Shown here piece by piece: positions 26,150-34,081 of a stretch of DNA of 64,000 bases (position 1 is the first letter of the stretch; every line of letters begins with the position of its first letter). The stretch is from NCBI RefSeq assembly GCF_943908415.1, contig NZ_CALTSY010000001.1, forward strand, positions 1 to 64,000, in the 5' to 3' direction. This DNA is from an uncultured Anaerococcus sp. Lineage in GTDB: Bacteria > Bacillota > Clostridia > Tissierellales > Peptoniphilaceae. The position numbers and the translations under genes are program-made. The notes under the pieces are model-generated. The model did no database searches, was not told where the DNA came from, and saw only the letters and a list, made by a program, of their open reading frames with translations.

Positions 26150-26682
26150 TTATTTCCACAATCCAACTTTATTATTTTTTGCATCTTCTTCAATATCTTT
26201 TAAAGATTTTGTATATTTTACATCGGGCTTATACACTTTAACCCTTGCATAACCATTTCTTACCAATATTGCGTTAAACATTTGATTTTTTATTTCATCA
26301 CTTGTCGGCTTTTTACTATCCTTTGGTAACTCTAGCCATACATATCTCAATAGCCTTCCATATTTGTCTGTTTCTGATACATCTTTTTCTAAATATACAT
26401 GCTTATTTTTAGCGTCTGCTTGCTATATTCGAAAGCTTCTTTGCCGTAATAATCTGATATATTTCGCCTTGGATTGTATTCAGGTGTATCCATACCTATA
26501 AATCTCACCCTATACTTTTTATTATCTATAAGTACATCAGCAGTATCTCCATCCACTACATATACGACCTTACCGTATTCGTAATCAGTTGAATGATTAA
26601 GAGGATTATTTATAAAAAAGTAAACAATGGCTATTAATGCAAATAGCAATAGTTCCCTATATTTATTATTTTGTTTTTTCAT
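26150..26682 (-). pseudogene. Thermonuclease (SNase family), frameshifted
   Basis: Two partial frames join into one staphylococcal-nuclease-like protein of about 177 residues. The 5' frame (26389-26682) has an N-terminal membrane anchor (LLLFALIAIVYFFI) and active-site VVDGDTADVLI and VRFIGMDTPE. The 3' frame (26150-26350, extended upstream) continues HVYLEKDVSETDKYGRLLR to a VGLWK C-terminus. Adding one A in the A5 run at 26406-26410 restores the whole reading frame. It may be a true loss or a base-calling error in the homopolymer. GGAG site before the ATG is intact. Confidence 0.8.
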
Positions 26683-26756
26683 CTTAGCTCCTATTTATAA
26701 TGTTTTATTATTATTTTTTTGGTTATATTAATAGTATAGCTAATAAAGGAGGAAAT

Positions 26757-27047
26757 ATGAAATATTCTGTTAAAGATGATCTTGCAAAGGCTCATAATAT
26801 ATATGAAGGTGAAAATCAAGCTGTTACACATTTAAATATTAAAAAAGGTGAAGAAATCCCTGTTCATAGAAGTCCTATGAGTGTTATAGTAGTAATCTAT
26901 GAAGGTGAAGTAGAATTTAGTGAGGCTGATGAAAGTTATACAATTATTCCTGGAGATATTGTAGAACTTAAGCCAAATGTTAATCATGCCTTAAAGGCTA
27001 ATATAGATAGCAAAGTAATGGTTGTAAAATCAGAATTGGCTCATTAA
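26757..27047 (+). CDS. Small cupin domain protein
   Basis: A 96-residue single-domain cupin. The start at 26757 has AAAGGAGG nine bases before it and gives a protein that begins right at the first cupin strand; a longer frame to 26700 is unsupported. Cupin motif 1 (IPVHRSPMSVIVVIYEGEV) has one histidine (H40-like) and motif 2 (IIPGDIVELKPNVNHAL) another; the metal set is reduced. Substrate unknown. Confidence 0.75.
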   Translation: MKYSVKDDLAKAHNIYEGENQAVTHLNIKKGEEIPVHRSPMSVIVVIYEGEVEFSEADESYTIIPGDIVELKPNVNHALKANIDSKVMVVKSELAH

Positions 27048-27102
27048 ATATATGTTAAATACAAAGAATAATAAATTAGAATAGAAAATCCTAGTGGCTA
27101 AT

Positions 27103-27163
27103 ATCTCACTCTGCTCTTCTTATTAAAACTATTTTGCAATAAGATATAGAGCTATAGTGAGAT
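27103..27163. terminator. Hairpin between convergent cupin and XdhC-family genes
   Basis: The arms ATCTCACT (27103-27110) and AGTGAGAT (27156-27163) pair, with further complementary blocks inside (GCTCT/AGAGC, CTTATT/AATAAG). The plus strand continues TTTTATT. Both neighbouring genes end toward it, so it can serve both. The rest of the 159-base gap is AT-rich with nothing recognisable. Confidence 0.5.
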
Positions 27164-27206
27164 TTTATTATATAATGATAAATAATTAAATTAATATATG
27201 ATTAGA

Positions 27207-28010
27207 TTATTTATTGCTAAATTTTTGGATATTACCACTTAGTTTGTTTTTTACCATTAAAATTTCTGCCATTATTGATATGGCAATTTCTTCAACCGAA
27301 CCATTATCAACATCTAAACCAATAGGGCTATAGATTTTATTGAGGAAGTCCTCGCCTATACCTTCATCCTTAAGTTCTTTGAATATATTTTTAACCTTAG
27401 ATCTAGAACCAATCATGCCAAGATAAGCAAAGTCTTTATCATAAATATTTTCTAAGGTTTTTTTGTCATAGGCATGACCCCTATTACATAGGACTATGAA
27501 GGTTTTTTTGGAATCAAAATCAATATTTTCTACTGCACTTTCTATATCAACTTGCATATATTCTTTGATATCAGCAAAGTCTTCTGAATTTTCAAATTCT
27601 TTTCTATCATCGATTACATAAACTTCGAATCCAGTTTTTGTAGCTATCCTTGCAAGTTTTTGGGACACATGACCTGCACCAAATATTATAAGTCTGTTAC
27701 TTGAATTAAAATATTTGACAAATCCTCTAGAATCACCTCCACATGACATTTTTAACTCTCCACTTTTTGATAAATTGTAATCAAACTCGAAGGATTGGCC
27801 TTCTTTCATATTCAATAAGGTCCTTCTAATAACATCTTTTTCAATAGCTCCTCCTCCAATAGTGCCTAGTATAGATCCATCTTCAAACACTGCCATAAGA
27901 GAGTTATCCTCTCCTGGAGTCGAACCCTTGTTTTCTATCAAAAAACATAAAGCAGCATCTCTTCCCATTTTATTTTCTTGATAAATTGCTTCTAAAATTT
28001 CTGCTTTCAT
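27207..28010 (-). CDS. XdhC/CoxI family molybdenum hydroxylase chaperone
   Basis: A 267-residue protein of the XdhC/CoxI family, which binds molybdenum cofactor, sees to its sulfuration and inserts it into xanthine dehydrogenases. The N-terminal domain has ENKGSTPGEDNSLM and GTIGGGAIE; the Rossmann domain has IIFGAGHVSQKLA (about 127-139) and a C-terminal GSVEEIAISIMAE. In E. coli the homologous stretch is the C-terminal half of YqeB, so here it is a separate protein. It overlaps the YqeB-type gene by four bases. Confidence 0.85.
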   Translation of the reverse strand: MKAEILEAIYQENKMGRDAALCFLIENKGSTPGEDNSLMAVFEDGSILGTIGGGAIEKDVIRRTLLNMKEGQSFEFDYNLSKSGELKMSCGGDSRGFVKYFNSSNRLIIFGAGHVSQKLARIATKTGFEVYVIDDRKEFENSEDFADIKEYMQVDIESAVENIDFDSKKTFIVLCNRGHAYDKKTLENIYDKDFAYLGMIGSRSKVKNIFKELKDEGIGEDFLNKIYSPIGLDVDNGSVEEIAISIMAEILMVKNKLSGNIQKFSNK

Positions 28011-28810
28011 AAGTTTTTCCTTCTTTTCATAATTAAAACAGCTTCTAAGCTGCCACCGCCTATTAGTCGAGCCTTATCTGATATAGTATAAGCATTTTTA
28101 GGAACAACTCTTGGATCTATATCTCCAACTTTCATTCCCTCAAATACTTCAGCACCTTCATTGATCATGCCTCTTATCATTCCATCAAGGCCTGCTAGAA
28201 TAGCTTTGCCATTTACGCTAGCAACAACTTCATCTTTCTTTACTACTGATCCAATATCTTTGATCACCTTTAATGAACCATTATCGCTTGCACGTAGGAT
28301 TCTTTCAGTAGTATATCCGTTTATATTTCCTGGATTTCCTGTGTTTTCTTGGGCAAATCCTTCAAAAATAAGCCTTCCTAAGTCATGGCCTCTATTTGTT
28401 TCAATTACAACATCTACATCAACTCCAGCTTCAAATCCTGGTCCTAGTCCGATTGTGATTGGAGCCATAGCTCTATTTGTTCCTAGATTTTTCTTTGCTA
28501 TAATTCCATCTATAACTGCAAGAGGCTTTAGTTTATCTATAAGTTCAGCTTTTTCATCTATAGCTACTGCTATATAAGATTTAATAAAGGCATCTTCTAT
28601 TTCATTAATACTATCACATCTTACTGCATGGATATCTTCTATTTGAATTTCTCCATCGTAAATAGCTTGAGCTACAGCAACGTTTTTCCTAATACATGTT
28701 GGTTTTGGAGTGTCCAAGACTAGTACATCAAAGCCTACTCTATTTAGCTTTTGTATGCTTCCAGTTGCTACATCCCCTCCGCCTCTCACTATTATTAGGT
28801 TTTTATTCAT
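28007..28810 (-). CDS. yqeB: Selenium-dependent molybdenum hydroxylase system protein (YqeB/EF2563 family)
   Basis: A 267-residue accessory protein known from bacteria whose molybdenum hydroxylases need a labile selenium atom. Visible are an N-terminal Rossmann-like VRGGGDVATGSI, LDTPKPTCIRKNVA, ALGPGFEAGVD-like GLGPGFEAGVDVDVV, and a biotinyl-lipoyl-like C-terminal part (VVKKDEVVASVNGKAILAG). Biochemical function is not established. Coupled to both neighbours by overlaps. Confidence 0.85.
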   Translation of the reverse strand: MNKNLIIVRGGGDVATGSIQKLNRVGFDVLVLDTPKPTCIRKNVAVAQAIYDGEIQIEDIHAVRCDSINEIEDAFIKSYIAVAIDEKAELIDKLKPLAVIDGIIAKKNLGTNRAMAPITIGLGPGFEAGVDVDVVIETNRGHDLGRLIFEGFAQENTGNPGNINGYTTERILRASDNGSLKVIKDIGSVVKKDEVVASVNGKAILAGLDGMIRGMINEGAEVFEGMKVGDIDPRVVPKNAYTISDKARLIGGGSLEAVLIMKRRKNL

Positions 28811-29372
28811 ACTTATTCCTTAAATCTTCATAAGTTTTGACTGTATCTATATCTAATAACTCGCTCTCATCAGCAATTTCTACTTTATTAACTTCTTGAT
28901 TGTATGCAAGTATCATACCACCTTGATCCCCTTCTAGCTTAAGTAGTTCTTCTTTGTAGGAATTTGGAAATATTACAGGTGCTCCTCTTCTATCATTTAC
29001 AACAGGATAAGTTATTACTTGATTTTTTTCATAAGTATTTATAAGTTTTTTGCAAGTTTCTAAGCTCAATAAAGGTTGATCTGCTACAAAAAACATCATT
29101 GCTTCATCTAAACATTCATTTACCCCAAGCCTTATAGAAGAGGATTTGCCTACTTCATTATCATCATTATATACAGCTTTATAACCCATTTGCTCTGCTT
29201 TTTCTAATATTTCCTTATAGCTTGATACAACTATAACATCAGCAAAGTCTAATTCTTTTAATAAATCTAAAGAATGTTGGTAAAGCTCTTTACCCTTAAA
29301 GTCTAAAAACATTTTATTCTCGCCCATTCTTTTAGAAAGGCCAGAAGCCATTACTATAGCATTAATTTTCAT
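28803..29372 (-). CDS. mocA: Molybdenum cofactor cytidylyltransferase-like protein (MocA/YgfJ)
   Basis: A 189-residue nucleotidyltransferase predicted to make molybdopterin cytosine dinucleotide, the cofactor form used by xanthine-dehydrogenase-family enzymes. The nucleotide-binding signature IVMASGLSKRMGENK (residues 6-20) and FFVADQPLLSLETC (metal-binding) are clear. YgfJ of the E. coli purine locus is the closest context match. AAGGAGG before the ATG. Confidence 0.86.
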   Translation of the reverse strand: MKINAIVMASGLSKRMGENKMFLDFKGKELYQHSLDLLKELDFADVIVVSSYKEILEKAEQMGYKAVYNDDNEVGKSSSIRLGVNECLDEAMMFFVADQPLLSLETCKKLINTYEKNQVITYPVVNDRRGAPVIFPNSYKEELLKLEGDQGGMILAYNQEVNKVEIADESELLDIDTVKTYEDLRNKYE

Positions 29373-30060
29373 AATAAACCTCCTTCTTTAGTGAACCATA
29401 TACTATTTTTATATCCGTCTTATTATTTTTAATTATGTTCTTAACATATTTGATATCTTCATCTGTATCTACTTGATTTATAAATACATATTTATCCTTA
29501 TAAAAGTTTTTAAAAAGACCTTTTTCATATTCTATTAGTTTATTAAATATTTTATAATTTATTTCTTCCCCATCTATAAACTCAGCAAATTTCTCATAAT
29601 TATATATAAAATCAGCACTTGCTTTTCTGCCATAAACTTTTATAGATAAAACACCAATTGTCTTATTAGTGAAGTCATAAATCACTGGCTCATAGTCTTT
29701 CCAAAACTTCATTGGTAAATTTCTCGATCCATCAGCTTCTATTATACAATAGTCAAAGTCTTCTAATATATTTTTTAAATTTTCATAGCCAATCGATCTT
29801 AGTTTATTTTTATGACTAATAAGTTCTCCAAGACAAACTATTTCATTTTTTTTAGGCTTTTTATATTGGTTAAATGATGTATAAAGTTTATCAAATCCAG
29901 ATTCAGGTATAGCAATTTTTGTAGAAGTGGTTATAAGAACAGAGCCTTTTTTAGAAAGAATTTGGGCAAGACTAAACATCAAAGTAGTCTTGCCCCCTGC
30001 ACCAGTAATTGAAATAATATCATTCTTTTCAATATTAAATATTTTATCTAAATTATTCAT
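29362..30060 (-). CDS. yqeC: Selenium-dependent hydroxylase accessory protein YqeC
   Basis: A 232-residue P-loop protein. ISITGAGGKTTLMFSLA (about 17-33) is the nucleotide-binding loop; CIIEADGSRNLPMKFWKDYEPV is a family mark of YqeC. It is found with YqeB and MocA in organisms with selenium-type molybdenum hydroxylases; the function is inferred from that co-occurrence. It overlaps mocA by 11 bases. Confidence 0.84.
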   Translation of the reverse strand: MNNLDKIFNIEKNDIISITGAGGKTTLMFSLAQILSKKGSVLITTSTKIAIPESGFDKLYTSFNQYKKPKKNEIVCLGELISHKNKLRSIGYENLKNILEDFDYCIIEADGSRNLPMKFWKDYEPVIYDFTNKTIGVLSIKVYGRKASADFIYNYEKFAEFIDGEEINYKIFNKLIEYEKGLFKNFYKDKYVFINQVDTDEDIKYVKNIIKNNKTDIKIVYGSLKKEVYYEN

Positions 30061-30107
30061 TAACTTAATTTTTAATCTGCTAGTTACATTTCTAGAAGTT
30101 AGTGAAA

Positions 30108-30719
30108 CTAATCCTTAATCATAGGATTATGGTACAAGTTTTCTGGGTCAACAGCTATATCTGTTTCAACATCTATACCACGGGTCAATCTTTCATTTTC
30201 TATAGCTTCTTCTACTGCCTTAAATATATTCTCATATCCTGTACATCTACACATATTACCAGCTAAAAGCACCTTCAATTCATCTCTAGAGTATCTCTTT
30301 GCCCTTTGAACTATTTCTGTAGCAGTTATTATAAAGCCTGGTGTACAAAATCCACATTGTATAGCACCCTTATCCATAAAAGCTTGTTGAAGTAGTGTTA
30401 TTGATCCATCGCTTGCTTGTAAGCCTTCAGTTGTCCATATATCTTTACCCTCAGCCCATATAGCTAGATATAAGCAAGAATCAACACTTTTTCCATCAAT
30501 TAATACTGAGCATGCACCACATTCTCCAACTTCACAACCTTTTTTTACTGATGTAAGTCCAAAGTCACGTCTTAAAAAGTCTGTTAAAGATGCTCTTTTA
30601 TCGACCATCTTTTCAACTGGTATCCCATTTATACTACAGCTAATCCTTTTGAACTCAGGTTTTTGATATGTTAAATGTTCTTCCCTTGGTGCAAAAGGTC
30701 CGTATTCTCTACTATGCAT
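30108..30719 (-). CDS. xdhC: Xanthine dehydrogenase [2Fe-2S] subunit
   Basis: A 203-residue electron-transfer subunit with two [2Fe-2S] clusters. Plant-type cluster cysteines C62, C67, C70, C82 (CEVGECGAC) and the second cluster C122, C125, C157, C159 (CGFC ... CRC). An N-terminal extension of about 22 residues and a C-terminal tail make it longer than the usual 160. It overlaps the FAD subunit gene by eight bases. Confidence 0.92.
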   Translation of the reverse strand: MHSREYGPFAPREEHLTYQKPEFKRISCSINGIPVEKMVDKRASLTDFLRRDFGLTSVKKGCEVGECGACSVLIDGKSVDSCLYLAIWAEGKDIWTTEGLQASDGSITLLQQAFMDKGAIQCGFCTPGFIITATEIVQRAKRYSRDELKVLLAGNMCRCTGYENIFKAVEEAIENERLTRGIDVETDIAVDPENLYHNPMIKD

Positions 30720-31596
30720 TTATAAGTCCTTTCTTTACCTCTAAGCAATTGTTTAAGCTTCTTACACAAATCTCATAAAGAACTTGAGTTCTAACTTCTT
30801 TTGAAGCTCTCCAAGAATTTCTTGGGCTTAGTTCTTCTAATGCTTTTTTTGCAAAGCCTTTTATACTTTCTTCATTTAAAGTTTTTCCTTGATAAGCTTT
30901 TTCAGCTTCATAAGCTCTAACTGGAGTTGTTGAGGCAACCCCATAACAAGCTTTAATGGATTCAATAGTCATATCATCAGCTAGTTTTACATTTACACCA
31001 CAAGAGCTAAGTGCTATATCCATAGCATTTCTCATAGCATATTTGAAATAATATCCAATATATCCTTCATAATTTTCTTTTAATATTCTAAATCCTGTAA
31101 CAAATTCTCCAGGTTTTAAATCAACCTGACCAAGTCCTATATAAAAATCTGTTATTGGTATAGATTTTTTACCATCAGGTCCTGCTATTTCTACTATTGC
31201 ATCTAGGTTAAAAAGGGACGGAGCACTGTCTGCTGATGGAGCAGCATTACATACGTTGCCGCCTATAGTTGCAGCATTTCTAAGTTGTGGTCCTCCTGCT
31301 GTTAAAACAGCCTGAGCAAGTACAGGTATATGCTCATTAATAATAGGATCATCAGCAATTTTTGAAAAGGTATTTAAGGCTCCAATCCTTATTGATTCAT
31401 CTTCTAAAATTTCTATCTTTCTCATGTCTTCTATAAAATGCATGGATAGCAAATCTAGATCTTCCATTTTACCTTCTCTAATCTTTACTAATACGTCTGT
31501 TCCTCCTGCTATTATTCTTAGTTCAGGATTTTCGCTAAGTTTTTCTATAGCTTCATCTACACTATAAGCTTCTTCAATATTTCTAATATCGTACAT
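30712..31596 (-). CDS. xdhB: Xanthine dehydrogenase FAD-binding subunit
   Basis: A 294-residue CO-dehydrogenase-type FAD subunit passing electrons from the Fe-S clusters to NAD or ferredoxin. FAD-binding IIAGGTDVLVKIR (about 28-40) and the ATIGGNVCNAAPSAD stretch (about 109-123) are typical. A C-terminal CO_deh_flav_C domain follows. Middle gene of the three-gene enzyme operon. Confidence 0.92.
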   Translation of the reverse strand: MYDIRNIEEAYSVDEAIEKLSENPELRIIAGGTDVLVKIREGKMEDLDLLSMHFIEDMRKIEILEDESIRIGALNTFSKIADDPIINEHIPVLAQAVLTAGGPQLRNAATIGGNVCNAAPSADSAPSLFNLDAIVEIAGPDGKKSIPITDFYIGLGQVDLKPGEFVTGFRILKENYEGYIGYYFKYAMRNAMDIALSSCGVNVKLADDMTIESIKACYGVASTTPVRAYEAEKAYQGKTLNEESIKGFAKKALEELSPRNSWRASKEVRTQVLYEICVRSLNNCLEVKKGLINA

Positions 31597-31607
31597 TCTA
31601 ATCCCTC

Positions 31608-33902
31608 CTAAAGGTCATTGTCTATTAATCCCTCTTCTTTAAACTTAGGGATAAGATTATGAGGGGTTAGTGGTAAATTGTTAAAAGCAAGCCCTGTCGC
31701 ATTATAAACAGCATTTCTTATTGCTGGTGCTGGAGAACATGTTGGTGGTTCTCCTAAAGATTTTGTTTGGAAAGGGCTTGTCGGTTCTGGATTTTCTATA
31801 AAATATACTTCCATATCAGGAGTGTCAGTTGTAGTTGATAACTTATAATCTAATAAATTATCATTTAGTATAATACCTTGATCATTGTATTTTAGCTCTT
31901 CAGATAAGGCAAGACCTAAAGCCATACTCATTCCTCCATGAGCTTGAGCCTCTGCAAGTTGTGGGTTTATAATTTGTCCTGCATCATGGATATTAATCAG
32001 TTTTAAGACCTTAACTTTTCCAAGTGGAATATCTACCTCTACTTCAGCAAAACTTGCTCCAAATGAATAGGCATTGCTTTTTATAGTATGAGTTGCTTCA
32101 GCTGTTAGATGCTGATTATTCCACTTTAAGGTATACATTGCCTCTGTGGCTAACTCTTCCATAGTTAAAAGTTCCTTACCATCAGTAGTTCTTATAATTC
32201 TACTATTTTTTATATCTAAGTTAGCTGGAATCATGCCTGTTTGTAGATAGGCTTCTTCTAGTATTTTTTTCTTTAATATGGCTGCTGTTTTTGTTATTGC
32301 AAAACTTGCCATATAAGTTTGTCTTGATGCATAGGCACCCTGACCATAAGGTGCAACATCTGTATCTTGAGTACTGATAATATGAACATCCTTTATATTA
32401 AATCCTAGAGCATCTGCTGCCATTTGTGAAAATACTGTATCTGCCCCTTGTCCTATTTCTGTTTCTGCTAATTGTAAGCTGATAGAACCATCTTCAGATA
32501 CAATCATCCTACAAGAAGAAGATTCTAGTGTTATAGGGTAAATCCCAGTATTGTACCAATAAACAGCACAACCTATTCCACGTCTCTTATCTCCTGTTTG
32601 ATTTTTGTATAATTTAATCTTGTTGTAGTAATCTATTTTTTCTGCTCCAAGGTCTAGACATTGATTAAATGTATCATAGTAGTTAACATTATGAGAAAAT
32701 GGATCTGTATAGCCTTCTGGCATTACATTTTTTTTCTTTAATTCTAAAGGATCCATACCTAAAGCCTTAGCTATATCATCGTGGTGAGACTCATAGGCGA
32801 ACATTCCTTGAGGTATACCATAACCACGCATAGCTCCTGCTATTGGTAGGTTTGTATAAACAGTATAGGCATTAGCTTTTATATTATCGCAAGGATATAA
32901 TTGGTGAAAGCAGTTTAAAACTTTACTAGCTATAGAATGTCCATGGGAAGCATAGCCGCCATTATTTGCATATAAGTCTAATTCTCTAGCTACATATGTA
33001 CCATCAGGCCTAGCATAAGTGGTTAGATGAAATTTAATGGCATGTCTTGTTCTAGTGGATACAAAAGTCTCTTCACGGCTTGGTAGTATCTTAACTGGGT
33101 GTCCACCTACTTGAGTAGTAAGGTAAGCACAAAGTGGTTCATATAAGGCATCTTGTTTGTTACCAAATCCACCTCCTATGTATGGTTTTACAAGTTTTAC
33201 TTTTCCCCAACCAATACCTAAAGCTTGACCAATTACTCTTCTAACTATGTGTGGTAATTGGGTTGAAGCTACAACTACAATCTTTCCTGCTTCTTCATAA
33301 GCATAAACATCTGGGTTTTCTATATGACAGTGTTGAACAATTGGTGTTTCATACCAACCTTCAACTTTTATAAGGCCTTCTTCCTTAATAGCTTCATCAA
33401 AATCCCCTCTGATATTTGTTGTGTGTTGTAAAATATTATTTTTTTTATCCTCATGTATTAATACTTTTGCATTTTCCATAGAATCAAACACATCAAAGTG
33501 AGCATCGTATTCTTCATAGCTTACTTTTATTAATTTTTCAGCTTGCTTACAAGCTATCTCATCACGTCCGATAATAACTGCTATATCATCTCCAACAAAT
33601 CTAACATGTTCATTCAATAATTTCCTATCAGCTATATCTTGATGTTCTTTTTCAGTAGACCAAGGGTGACCAGCAGTTGGGAAATCGATATCAGGAACAT
33701 CGAAACATGTGATAATTTTTATAACTCCTGGAACTTGCATAGCCTCAGTAGTATCAAATTCTTTTACTCTTCCATGTGCTATCTTTGAATGAATAATTTT
33801 AGTGGCATAAGCTTCTTTTGGTATCAGATCATCTGTGAACTTAGCTCTCCCAGTTACTTTGTCAAAAGCATCTACTCTTCTAACACTTTCTCCTACATAC
33901 AT
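31608..33902 (-). CDS. xdhA: Xanthine dehydrogenase molybdenum-binding subunit
   Basis: A 764-residue catalytic subunit of the xanthine oxidase family. Domain order is the aldehyde-oxidase/xanthine-dehydrogenase a/b hammerhead (residues 15-125) and the two Mo-cofactor domains. The substrate-base E718 in KSLGEPP, IGGGFGNKQDA near 245 and AMRGYGIPQG near 355 are intact, so the protein looks active. Given the locus the substrate should be a purine such as xanthine or hypoxanthine. It has its own promoter upstream. Confidence 0.92.
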   Translation of the reverse strand: MYVGESVRRVDAFDKVTGRAKFTDDLIPKEAYATKIIHSKIAHGRVKEFDTTEAMQVPGVIKIITCFDVPDIDFPTAGHPWSTEKEHQDIADRKLLNEHVRFVGDDIAVIIGRDEIACKQAEKLIKVSYEEYDAHFDVFDSMENAKVLIHEDKKNNILQHTTNIRGDFDEAIKEEGLIKVEGWYETPIVQHCHIENPDVYAYEEAGKIVVVASTQLPHIVRRVIGQALGIGWGKVKLVKPYIGGGFGNKQDALYEPLCAYLTTQVGGHPVKILPSREETFVSTRTRHAIKFHLTTYARPDGTYVARELDLYANNGGYASHGHSIASKVLNCFHQLYPCDNIKANAYTVYTNLPIAGAMRGYGIPQGMFAYESHHDDIAKALGMDPLELKKKNVMPEGYTDPFSHNVNYYDTFNQCLDLGAEKIDYYNKIKLYKNQTGDKRRGIGCAVYWYNTGIYPITLESSSCRMIVSEDGSISLQLAETEIGQGADTVFSQMAADALGFNIKDVHIISTQDTDVAPYGQGAYASRQTYMASFAITKTAAILKKKILEEAYLQTGMIPANLDIKNSRIIRTTDGKELLTMEELATEAMYTLKWNNQHLTAEATHTIKSNAYSFGASFAEVEVDIPLGKVKVLKLINIHDAGQIINPQLAEAQAHGGMSMALGLALSEELKYNDQGIILNDNLLDYKLSTTTDTPDMEVYFIENPEPTSPFQTKSLGEPPTCSPAPAIRNAVYNATGLAFNNLPLTPHNLIPKFKEEGLIDNDL

Positions 33903-33952
33903 CTTAATTTCCTTCCTTTTTAAAACTATGTACTAACTATTTCGTTTTAAAT

Positions 33953-33981
33953 ATTATAGCATAATTTTAGATTAATTTAAA
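33953..33981 (-). promoter_or_regulatory. Promoter of xdhABC
   Basis: Minus-strand TGCTATAAT extended -10 (TATAAT at 33953-33958) with TTTAAA 17 bases upstream (33976-33981). It lies about 50 bases before the xdhA ATG. Confidence 0.5.
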
Positions 33982-33994
33982 TAATAATTATAAT

Positions 33995-34035
33995 CAGTCT
34001 GTTTAAAAAATCATTATAATTTGATAAACAGACTG
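33995..34035 (-). terminator. Hairpin between xdhD and xdhA
   Basis: Perfect 11-bp stem (33995-34005 with 34025-34035), 19-base loop. Only an AT-rich tail, not a T run, follows, so it could be a weak terminator, an mRNA stabiliser or an operator. Another short palindrome GTTTATAAAC lies at 34061-34070 next to the xdhD stop. Nothing else is seen in this gap. Confidence 0.45.
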
Positions 34036-34081
34036 TAGTTCTAAAACAAATAAATATTAAGTTTATAAACTAAATACTTAT

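Noticed and set aside
26150..26682. Two small separate genes in the thermonuclease region.
   Set aside because: The two frames give consecutive parts of one nuclease and are joined by a one-base change, so I call a pseudogene instead.
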